Positions 33,932-41,296 of a stretch of 64,000 nt of DNA are shown here, piece after piece. The DNA is taken from contig NZ_LZTB01000058.1 of the NCBI RefSeq assembly GCF_001665685.1, positions 1 to 64,000 of the forward strand. Direction: 5' to 3'. Numbering within the stretch: position 1 is the stretch's first letter; the number at the start of each line of letters is the position of its first letter. The notes under the pieces are model-generated. The model was not told where the DNA came from, made no database searches, and worked only from the letters and a program-made list of their open reading frames with translations. The DNA is from Mycobacterium sp. 852013-50091_SCH5140682 (GTDB lineage: Bacteria > Actinomycetota > Actinomycetes > Mycobacteriales > Mycobacteriaceae). A program made the translations under genes and the position numbers.

Positions 33932-34599
33932 GTATGCAAGATCAACACCGCCTCGACGCTGCAACCAGCTTCCTTTATCCGTTCATCGACGGCGATGAGC
34001 ACGACACCGGTGCGCTCATCGCCGATCTGACGGAGTCCGCGCTCGCGAAAGCGGTTGAGAGTACAGTGCTACGCCGATCAACGCTGGAGTCCTGCGCACC
34101 GCTCATCAGATTCGCGGGCCACGAGCTCGCACGGCGGTTTATCGCAGGCGGTCGACTTTTCACGTTCGGCAATGGTGGAAGTTCCACCGACGCAGCGACT
34201 CTGGCGGCACTATTCGCAAGTCCACCGACAGCCGAAGCGCTACCGGCATGGTCGCTGACAGCCGATCAGGCGGTCCTGACCGCGCTGGGCAACGACGTCG
34301 GATTCGATCTGATTTTCGCCAGGCAGCTCATTGCCCGGGCTCGCCCCGGCGATATCGCTGTGGCGATGTCCACCAGCGGCAACTCAGCCGACCTGCTCAT
34401 CGCCCTGCGGGAAGCACACTCGCACGGCGTGTACACGATCGGCTTTACCGGTTACGACGGAGGGGCGTTCGCCGACAACCCTGATGTAGACATATGCCTT
34501 GTCGTTCGGTCGCAAAGTGTGCACCGGATACAGGAAGCTCAAGCCGTCTTGGGGTACGAGCTATGGGCCGCGGTGCAAGCAGAAAAGGCAGCACAATGA
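33928..34599 (+). CDS. SIS-domain protein, phosphoheptose isomerase (GmhA)-like
   Basis: A 223-residue SIS protein. It has GGRLFTFGNGGSSTDAATLAALF and AMSTSGNSADLLIALREAHS, the phosphosugar-binding loops of GmhA (sedoheptulose-7-phosphate isomerase). It begins with GTG 33928 overlapping the previous stop. GmhA-like genes are seen inside hyp clusters of actinobacteria, yet no heptose pathway is nearby. Its substrate here may be a sugar phosphate linked to maturation, or to pentose/heptulose phosphates of the Calvin cycle; both are guesses. Confidence 0.85.
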   Translation: MSMQDQHRLDAATSFLYPFIDGDEHDTGALIADLTESALAKAVESTVLRRSTLESCAPLIRFAGHELARRFIAGGRLFTFGNGGSSTDAATLAALFASPPTAEALPAWSLTADQAVLTALGNDVGFDLIFARQLIARARPGDIAVAMSTSGNSADLLIALREAHSHGVYTIGFTGYDGGAFADNPDVDICLVVRSQSVHRIQEAQAVLGYELWAAVQAEKAAQ

Positions 34600-35708
34600 C
34601 AGACCACGTGACCGAATACCTGGCCTCCGGACCGTCTTTTCGCGAAGGTGAGGTCATCGAACGCATCGAATCATTCCGACAGCGCCGACCACGGCTACGC
34701 GATACCGTCGTGACGCTCGCCCATGGCGCCGGCGGCAAAGCCTCCGCGGCACTGGTGGACGCGGTCTTCGTCGACGCGTTTCGAAATCCATATCTCGACG
34801 CACTCGGCGACGGGGCCGTCATCTCCTTGCCAGATGGCCAGAAGATTGCCATGTCCACCGATTCGTTTGTCGTGCAGCCGCTGCGGTTCCCGGGTGGCTC
34901 GATCGGCCATCTTGCCGTCCATGGAACCTTGAATGATCTCGCAATGGCAGGCGCGGTGCCGTCGTGGCTCACCGCGGCGTTCGTGATCGAAGAAGGATTT
35001 CCGATTGACGAGTTGCGCGCGATTGTCGCTGATATGGCCACGGCCGCACAGGATGCGGACGTCCAGATCGTCACCGGCGATACAAAGGTGGTCCCCAAAG
35101 GTGCGGCGGACGGCATGTTCATCACTACTGCCGGAGCCGGACTGGTGCCGGCAGGTCGAGTGCTCTCGCCGCAGAACGTACGTCCCGGCGACAGGGTCAT
35201 GGTTTCCGGAACGATCGGCGACCACGGTATGGCGGTGATGCTGGCCCGCGGCGACCTCGCGATCGAGGCAGATGTCCGTTCAGACACCGCTGCGGTCAGC
35301 GCATTGGTGGAGCGACTGCTAGACGCGGCTCCCTCGACCAGGTGGCTACGGGATCCCACCCGAGGCGGTGTGGGCACTGTCTGCAACGAGCTCGCGCAGG
35401 CCTGCGGGCTCGCTGTGGTTCTGGAGGAGAGCCGTTTGCCCCTCCGACCCGACGTCGCGGGTGCATGCGAAATGCTCGGAATCGACCCGCTTTACGTCGC
35501 CAACGAGGGAAAGTTCCTCGCGGTCGTGGATCCCGCAGAAGCAGAGGCTGCACTCGCCGCGCTTCGCTCGCATCCCGACGGTCAGAACGCCGAGGAAATC
35601 GGGCACATCACCGACGAACCGGCTGCCACCGTCGTTGTGCGCACGGGGTTCGGGGGAACCCGCATCGTGGACATGCTCGTCGGCGACCCTCTACCCCGCA
35701 TCTGCTGA
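34596..35708 (+). CDS. hypE: hydrogenase maturation protein HypE
   Basis: A 370-residue ATP-dependent dehydratase that turns the C-terminal thiocarbamate into thiocyanate. The conserved terminal cysteine is present (PRIC at the end). Also seen are LAHGAGGKAS near the N-terminus, STDSFVV, LNDLAMAGAVP, TGDTKVVPKG, DPTRGGVGTVCNE and YVANEGKFLAVV. ATG 34596 overlaps the SIS gene stop (ATGA). The chain starts somewhat earlier than in many HypE proteins, with a 35-residue lead. Confidence 0.95.
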   Translation: MTDHVTEYLASGPSFREGEVIERIESFRQRRPRLRDTVVTLAHGAGGKASAALVDAVFVDAFRNPYLDALGDGAVISLPDGQKIAMSTDSFVVQPLRFPGGSIGHLAVHGTLNDLAMAGAVPSWLTAAFVIEEGFPIDELRAIVADMATAAQDADVQIVTGDTKVVPKGAADGMFITTAGAGLVPAGRVLSPQNVRPGDRVMVSGTIGDHGMAVMLARGDLAIEADVRSDTAAVSALVERLLDAAPSTRWLRDPTRGGVGTVCNELAQACGLAVVLEESRLPLRPDVAGACEMLGIDPLYVANEGKFLAVVDPAEAEAALAALRSHPDGQNAEEIGHITDEPAATVVVRTGFGGTRIVDMLVGDPLPRIC

Positions 35709-35721
35709 GGAAGGACTCCTT

Positions 35722-35994
35722 ATGTGCCTCGGAATTCCCGGGCGGATCGTCGAGATCACCGACGCCTCCAATTGTCTTGCCAAAGTCGATGTCAGCGGCG
35801 TACGCCGCATCATCAGCATCCGGCTGCTCGAGAAGGACATGCCAGAGCCTGATGACTGGGTTCTCGTGCATGTGGGCTTCGCGATGGCCAAGATCGATGA
35901 GACAGAAGCACTGATGACGTTGGCGGCGGTCAAGCGCCTAGGCGAAGCCTATTCAGATGAGTTGCAGGCGTTCGACAACTCGTCGATCATCTGA
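35722..35994 (+). CDS. hypC: hydrogenase maturation chaperone HypC (copy 2)
   Basis: A 90-residue HypC with MCLGIPGRIVEI at the start and DDWVLVHVGFAMAKIDE near the end. It has a 15-residue tail longer than copy 1. It follows hypE by 13 bases and precedes hypD by 16, the usual hypC-hypD partnership. Two HypC copies may serve different hydrogenases or different steps. Confidence 0.94.
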   Translation: MCLGIPGRIVEITDASNCLAKVDVSGVRRIISIRLLEKDMPEPDDWVLVHVGFAMAKIDETEALMTLAAVKRLGEAYSDELQAFDNSSII

Positions 35995-36010
35995 GGAGGG
36001 AGAAGCAGCG

Positions 36011-37156
36011 ATGCGATTTGTGGACGAATTTCGCGACCCGGCAGCAGCCCGAAAGCTCCTCGGGGCTATCAGCGGTCTCGCGCAGGCGAGTGCAGTGGGC
36101 GAGCATTTCAAGTTCATGGAAGTGTGTGGCGGGCATACTCATACGATTTATCGCCACGGAATCGAACATCTGCTGCCCGACAATGTCGAACTCGTACACG
36201 GACCGGGCTGCCCGGTGTGCGTGATCCCGATGGGGCGCGTCGATGATGCGATCTGGTTGTCTCGCCAGGAGGACGTCATCTTCACATGCTTCGGTGACAT
36301 GATGCGGGTCCCGGGATCCAACGGCAGCTTACTCGATGCCAAAGCCCGTGGCGCCGACGTGCGGTTCGTCTACTCCCCTCTCGACGCGCTCAAGATCGCG
36401 GTCGACAATCCTGAGAAGCAGACCGTCTTCTTTGCAATCGGTTTCGAGACCACTGCACCATCGACAGCCGTCACGCTGGTGCGTGCACGTGAACTCGGTG
36501 TCCAGAACTTCACCGTCTTCTGCAACCATGTCACGATCGTGCCGCCGATCAAGGCAATTCTGGAATCGCCCGATCTCCGGTTGTCCGGATTCCTCGGGCC
36601 CGGGCATGTATCCACCGTCGTAGGCAACCGCCCCTATCGGTTCGTGCCTGCTGTGTACGGCAAGCCCCTGGTTGTAGCGGGCTTTGAACCATTGGACATC
36701 CTCGCCTCGATAGCCATGTTGCTCAGGCAAATTCGCGAAGGCCGCTGCGAGGTGGAGAACCAATATTCGCGAGTCGTTCATGAGGAAGGCAATCCTGCCG
36801 CGCTGGCACTGATGGCGGAGGTGTTCGCGCTGCGCCCCCACTTCGAGTGGCGCGGGTTGGGATTCATCTCGCAGAGTGCGTTGCGGCTTCGCGACGAGTT
36901 TGTGGACTTCGACGCCGAGCAGCGTTTCGCGATGCCGGGCATCCGCGTGGCCGACCCGAAAGCATGTCAGTGCGGCGAGGTTCTCAAGGGCGTACTCAAA
37001 CCATGGGAATGCAAGGTTTTCGGCACGGCCTGCACACCAGAGACACCCATCGGCACCTGCATGGTTTCGCCCGAGGGTGCCTGCGCGGCGTACTACAACT
37101 TCGGTAGGCTGCATCGCGATGCCGCGACCATGATAGGTCAAGGCGCCCCGCTGTGA
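36011..37156 (+). CDS. hypD: hydrogenase maturation protein HypD
   Basis: A 381-residue Fe-S protein that assembles the Fe(CN)2CO group with HypC. Signatures: EVCGGHTHTIYRHG, HGPGCPVCVIP, FGFETTAP-like AIGFETTAPSTA, LSGFLGPGHVS, and the C-terminal cluster cysteines in CQCGEVLKG, CKVFGTAC and CMVSPEGACAAYY. The start at 36011 has GAGGAGG 12 bases upstream and gives the family N-terminus MRFVDEFRD. Confidence 0.96.
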   Translation: MRFVDEFRDPAAARKLLGAISGLAQASAVGEHFKFMEVCGGHTHTIYRHGIEHLLPDNVELVHGPGCPVCVIPMGRVDDAIWLSRQEDVIFTCFGDMMRVPGSNGSLLDAKARGADVRFVYSPLDALKIAVDNPEKQTVFFAIGFETTAPSTAVTLVRARELGVQNFTVFCNHVTIVPPIKAILESPDLRLSGFLGPGHVSTVVGNRPYRFVPAVYGKPLVVAGFEPLDILASIAMLLRQIREGRCEVENQYSRVVHEEGNPAALALMAEVFALRPHFEWRGLGFISQSALRLRDEFVDFDAEQRFAMPGIRVADPKACQCGEVLKGVLKPWECKVFGTACTPETPIGTCMVSPEGACAAYYNFGRLHRDAATMIGQGAPL

Positions 37157-37902
37157 CCGCCGCAGACCTCACCAACACTCGCGGTGCTGAGATGTTCGCA
37201 CGATACGCCCACGCCCCCAACCAACTTGGATATTGCGGGCCTCAACAATTTGAGCTCTCCGAACGCGGCCGTGACGAAATAGAAGACGCGGCCAGGCAGT
37301 TCACCGGCGCCTGGCCGTACCTTGAAGTCATGTCGACGATGACGGGAATACCTGATCGGCTTGACTATCGCCTCGTCGAATCGTATTGGCTGGGTGGCGG
37401 TATCGGTGCAGAACTGGACGCTCACGCGTTCGCTGACGCGCTCCTGAAGTTCATCGCTCCCCAAGCCGGTCACTACTGGGCGCATCTCAATGCCGAACTG
37501 GCCGGCGAGGCCGCGCCAAATCACTGTTTCCACGTATTCGGGGTGTACCCGTGGTCCCGCCTCCTCGGCGCAGGTGCTGTTGAGTACCCGCTGTTTGTCC
37601 TGGACAGTTGCCGGATCTCGTGGGGAACGGTGTTGTCGACAGACAGGGTCACCGCGATCGTGTCCACGCAACCGTTGTCCTGGCAGCCACAGAAGCTGTC
37701 GCTGTCTCCGCCGCAGACGCGCCGGGTGGACATGAGCACCGACGCCACGAGGGGCCTCACCGTTGCCCCGGGTGATCTCGTGGCGGTGCACTGGGGCAGG
37801 ATATGTGATCGACTCACCCCTCGACAGGTGGCCAGACTGAAGGACAGCATGGACCGACAGTTGCAGGCCACCAATCGACGCCTTGGTGCGCAGGCATCAT
37901 GA
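37153..37902 (+). CDS. hydrogenase-cluster protein of unknown function (DUF6390-like)
   Basis: The 249-residue protein has no signal or membrane helix. Notable stretches are MFARYAHAPNQLGYCGPQ, YWLGGGIGAELDAHAF, GHYWAHLNAELAGEAAPNHCFHVFGVYPW and, late, VAPGDLVAVHWGRICDRLTPRQ. Proteins of this kind are found beside hyp genes in actinobacteria; I believe the family is DUF6390 but could not check. The GTG start overlaps the hypD stop. Conserved His, Cys and Trp residues suggest a ligand or metal site. Function unknown. Confidence 0.8.
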   Translation: MTAADLTNTRGAEMFARYAHAPNQLGYCGPQQFELSERGRDEIEDAARQFTGAWPYLEVMSTMTGIPDRLDYRLVESYWLGGGIGAELDAHAFADALLKFIAPQAGHYWAHLNAELAGEAAPNHCFHVFGVYPWSRLLGAGAVEYPLFVLDSCRISWGTVLSTDRVTAIVSTQPLSWQPQKLSLSPPQTRRVDMSTDATRGLTVAPGDLVAVHWGRICDRLTPRQVARLKDSMDRQLQATNRRLGAQAS

Positions 37903-38738
37903 GACCTCGAATCATTCAGGCCGAAGGTCAAATCGGCTTTTACTGGACTACCCCGGACGGGGTCGTCACAACCCTGCCCGACCTCGTGAGCGGTGATGAT
38001 GAACCTGACCGGCTGGTGCGCACGCATCTGGAGGCTTTAGACGACGCGTTGATCATCGCCGGCGCACAGTTCGGAGATCTTCTGGGCGGTGGCAGACGCC
38101 CGAACTCCGCCGAACGCGACGACTTGATTGTGCTGCACCGTGGTCTCGATATGTTAATCCGGGACTATGCACTCGCTGCCGAGAAAACCAAAATAGTCTT
38201 CGATGTGCGTGCAGGCCAGATCGTAGGCACCGCAGCACTGTTCGCGATTTTGGCCCGATTTCCCGTCGATTTGTTGGGCCCGGCGCCGTTCGACGGCCAA
38301 CTCGATGAACCTCCCGTCGGGGTCCTCAGTGGACACGGGCAGATGGTTCTGGTCGACGCGGACAAACCGTGGAAGGGCGGGCGGTGGATACTCAAAGCCG
38401 AATCGGGGCAGAGATATCCACTGACGCTGTCGACCATGCTGTTCGACAGTTCGGGGGTGAACAAAGATGCTGCCCGGCGGGAACACCGCGAGGCGATCGA
38501 GGCCTGCGTCGCTGCCGCGGACTCGGACGATGCCGATCCGTTGACCGTCGGCTGTGCGCTGGATTGGCTGCTCTATGATTGGTTGATGGCGCACCGCGAC
38601 AACCCCGACAGTGCTGCGATCCAGATTCCCAAGGGACACGAATCCGACGCCGAAATGATCGTGCGCGCCGCCCACGCGTCAGTGCGTGCACGTGCGAAGT
38701 TCGATCCACATCTGGGTAACACCTTGTGGACCAGCTAG
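37899..38738 (+). CDS. last gene of the hydrogenase operon, unknown function
   Basis: A 279-residue soluble protein. The N-terminal part (QAEGQIGFYWTTPDGVVTTL) looks beta-rich, and the C-terminal part is helical (AIEACVAAADSDDADPL, DWLLYDWLMAHRD). ATGA overlaps the previous gene, so it is the final member of the coupled series from hhyS. I do not recognise a family. Confidence 0.78.
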   Translation: MRPRIIQAEGQIGFYWTTPDGVVTTLPDLVSGDDEPDRLVRTHLEALDDALIIAGAQFGDLLGGGRRPNSAERDDLIVLHRGLDMLIRDYALAAEKTKIVFDVRAGQIVGTAALFAILARFPVDLLGPAPFDGQLDEPPVGVLSGHGQMVLVDADKPWKGGRWILKAESGQRYPLTLSTMLFDSSGVNKDAARREHREAIEACVAAADSDDADPLTVGCALDWLLYDWLMAHRDNPDSAAIQIPKGHESDAEMIVRAAHASVRARAKFDPHLGNTLWTS

Positions 38739-38772
38739 TTCCATGCAACCTTGGTAACGACTCTCGCATGGT

Positions 38773-38800
38773 TCTTGGCCGGGCGCACCGTCGGCCAAGA
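38773..38800 (+). terminator. hairpin after the hydrogenase operon
   Basis: A perfect 9-bp inverted repeat (TCTTGGCCG / CGGCCAAGA) with a 10-base loop lies 35 bases after the last stop of the long hydrogenase operon. No T-tract follows. It is the only strong stem between the operon and the convergent secreted-protein gene, so it may end transcription for one or both. Confidence 0.5.
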
Positions 38801-39017
38801 GCAAATCGACGGAACCCGCGCGATCGGTAGCGTCGTGTACGTCGACGTCTTTCGGATGGGGAGCGTGAGAAATTCCATCATCGGAAAACCTCGACCCTGA
38901 CCTCGGCAAGGACGCCCCTAAACTCTTAACTGCGAAAGCCAGGTATGTCTCGCCGCGCTTCTCGGACGTAATCGCGCCTCTATGTCGAGCGGTGAGGGTC
39001 TTTACGTAGATCGAGTA

Positions 39018-39893
39018 CTACTTCGAAATCGCCTCTCCCCATACAGCACCCGCCAGCTTCGTGGTGGTGTTGGTGACGGTGCACCAGCCGTTGTTGGGGT
39101 CATCGGGATTGGCGGCATTATTGATCGGACACGGGCCGTTGAGGGTAACTGCGTCGCCTTTCTTGAGTATCCCGATCACGGTGCCACTGCCGCCCGGTGT
39201 GTCATACAGATCCACATCAGAGGTCGCGGTGTGGCCCGACGGAGGAGTCGGTGGTAGATCGAGCGTCGAGCCCTGGATCGGCGTCAGGACCGGGTCAGGG
39301 ACCGGTGCGCAGGTGCCACCGTCCGGAACGGTCGGAGTCGGCGAGCCGGCCGGGCACTCGACCGGCTGTGGTGGCGTATAGGTGACGTCCGCATACGGCG
39401 TGCACCAGTCACCTTCGAAGTCCTTCTTGCGGCAGGCCTGTGTCGCGAACGTGAACGGCGAGTTCGGGTCGGCGTTGATGTTCCAGCTGACAGCCTGACC
39501 ATCATTAACGCAGTGGAAGGGGTATTCGTCTTGGTGCCCCCTGATCATCACGTGGAGGGCGTCGACGACGTAACCGCCGTGCACCCGAGGGCAGGCCCAA
39601 GGCAGCGCCACGCATTGCACGTGTGTGCCGTGATCCCATGGCATGCAGGCGATTTCGAGCCCGTTGCTCAGCGGAACAAGCGGAGTTGGATCTGCGCTCG
39701 CAGCGGGAGCGACGAGCATCGCCGCCGCCCCGCACAGTGAGGTAGCTGTGGCAACGGCGGCGGAACGGGTGAGGGCAGATGCGCGGATTTTGATGTGTCT
39801 CGACTGCACGTCAGCATGTGCGCCCTTCTCGACGGCAACAGACAGCTCCGCCCGAAGCGCTTCGATAGTCTCTCCCAGCGGCACCTCAGCCAT
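39018..39893 (-). CDS. exported protein with SH3-like tail and Trypco2-like N-terminus
   Basis: About 291 residues from ATG 39893, which follows GGAGGTGAC. Residues 2-30 (AEVPLGETIEALRAELSVAV) resemble the trypsin-co-occurring domain Trypco2. Residues about 38-68 form an export-like helix ending AASADP with a possible signal-peptidase site. The rest is a Cys- and Pro-rich extracellular region (six or more Cys) with a C-terminal SH3-like repeat (DLYDTPGGSGTVIGIL, KKGDAVTLNGPCP). A GTG at residue 29 or so would give a simple secreted protein without the Trypco2 part. Function unknown. Confidence 0.75.
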   Translation of the reverse strand: MAEVPLGETIEALRAELSVAVEKGAHADVQSRHIKIRASALTRSAAVATATSLCGAAAMLVAPAASADPTPLVPLSNGLEIACMPWDHGTHVQCVALPWACPRVHGGYVVDALHVMIRGHQDEYPFHCVNDGQAVSWNINADPNSPFTFATQACRKKDFEGDWCTPYADVTYTPPQPVECPAGSPTPTVPDGGTCAPVPDPVLTPIQGSTLDLPPTPPSGHTATSDVDLYDTPGGSGTVIGILKKGDAVTLNGPCPINNAANPDDPNNGWCTVTNTTTKLAGAVWGEAISK

Positions 39894-40094
39894 GTCACCT
39901 CCACCGTGCGGTGTTTTCCCAACGCAATTGTCGAAGGCCGACAAAACTCGGACGAGAGTAATCGACTACTCGAATTGGATGGTCTGGGTGAACACCCGGC
40001 CTGATACTTGGCACGTACACCATCGAGTACCTAGTGCGCTGTCCATGCTCGAAGGTGCCCAGTTCAGCGGCGCACAGGGAAAGGACAAAGACCT

Positions 40095-41255
40095 ATGGGA
40101 CGACGGTCGAATTCGAAGATCCGGTTCGGGGTCGGTGTGTTCGACCAGATCGTCAATGCGCGGCCATGGTCGACGGCGCCGTTGCGGGCAAACTATCTTG
40201 GCGCGGTGGCCGCAGGAGCCGACTCGTTTTGGGTCGGCGATCATCTGAACTCGTTGTTCCCGCGTTCGATCGGCACGCGCCGCTACGTCGGTGCAGCGCG
40301 TCTGGTCCCGAAGGTCGACGCGATCCTCGAACCCTGGACCGTCCTTGGACATCTCGCGGCGCGCAATCGGATCGGGCGCCTGCGGCTGGGAGTCAGCGTC
40401 ACCGACGCCGGTCGCCGAAACCCCGCGGTCACTGCGCAGGCGGCTGCGACGCTGCATCTGCTCACCGGCGGACGGGCGATCCTGGGAATCGGAACGGGCG
40501 AGCGTGAGGGCAACGAACCCTACGGCGTGGAGTGGTCCAAGCCGGTAACACGGTTGGAAGAAGCCCTTGCCACCATCCGCGCCCTCTGGAACTCCGGCGG
40601 CGAACTGATCTCTCGTGAATCGCCGTACTTCCCGCTGCACGATGCCGTCTTCGACTTGCCTCCGCACAAAGGGAAATGGCCCGAAATCTGGGTCGCTTCA
40701 CACGGCCCGCGCATGCTCAGAATCACCGGCCGCTATGCCGACGCCTGGATACCAGCGCTGATCGCCCCCGCCGATTACGCCGCCGGATTGGATGCAGTGC
40801 GAAGCGCCGCCTCCGATGCCGGCCGCGATCCCATGTCGATCAAAGGGGCCTGGCAAGGATTCGCTGTCGTCGGCCGCAACCGCGACGACGTCGAAGAGGC
40901 GCTGAACAGCGACGCCATCAAGTCCACTGCACTGCTGGCCCCAGCAGCGTGGTGGGAGCGCCACGGCGTTTCACATCCGCTGGGCCTTGCCGGCGGGGCA
41001 ACAGACATCATGCCCCAATTGATCGATGAACAAACCGCACTCTCTTACACCCGCCAAGTCCCCCAATCATTGCTCAGAGAGGGTTTACTGACCGGCACTC
41101 CCAACGACATCATCGAACAGGCCGCCGAATGGCGAGACCAGGGCGTCCGCCACATCACTCTGGGAAACGTCAGCACGTTACAGCCGAACTTGCGCAAGGG
41201 ACTCGCGTCGACTCTGCCGTTCCTCCAGGCGATCCGTGGACTGAAGCGCCTCTGA
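40095..41255 (+). CDS. LLM-class (probably F420-dependent) oxidoreductase
   Basis: A 386-residue bacterial-luciferase-like TIM barrel. IRFGVGVFDQI, GADSFWVGDHLNSLFP, LGVSVTDAGRRNPA, TGGRAILGIGTGEREGNEPYG and PEIWVASHGPRMLRITGRYADAW are the family strands. The form resembles the phthiodiolone ketoreductase/F420-dependent group common in mycobacteria. It stands alone with its own ribosome-binding site (GGAAAGGACAA). The substrate cannot be told from sequence. Confidence 0.88.
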   Translation: MGRRSNSKIRFGVGVFDQIVNARPWSTAPLRANYLGAVAAGADSFWVGDHLNSLFPRSIGTRRYVGAARLVPKVDAILEPWTVLGHLAARNRIGRLRLGVSVTDAGRRNPAVTAQAAATLHLLTGGRAILGIGTGEREGNEPYGVEWSKPVTRLEEALATIRALWNSGGELISRESPYFPLHDAVFDLPPHKGKWPEIWVASHGPRMLRITGRYADAWIPALIAPADYAAGLDAVRSAASDAGRDPMSIKGAWQGFAVVGRNRDDVEEALNSDAIKSTALLAPAAWWERHGVSHPLGLAGGATDIMPQLIDEQTALSYTRQVPQSLLREGLLTGTPNDIIEQAAEWRDQGVRHITLGNVSTLQPNLRKGLASTLPFLQAIRGLKRL

Positions 41256-41296
41256 GCAAAGCAGGCACCCCCAACCTGCGAACCGTCTAGGTCGGC

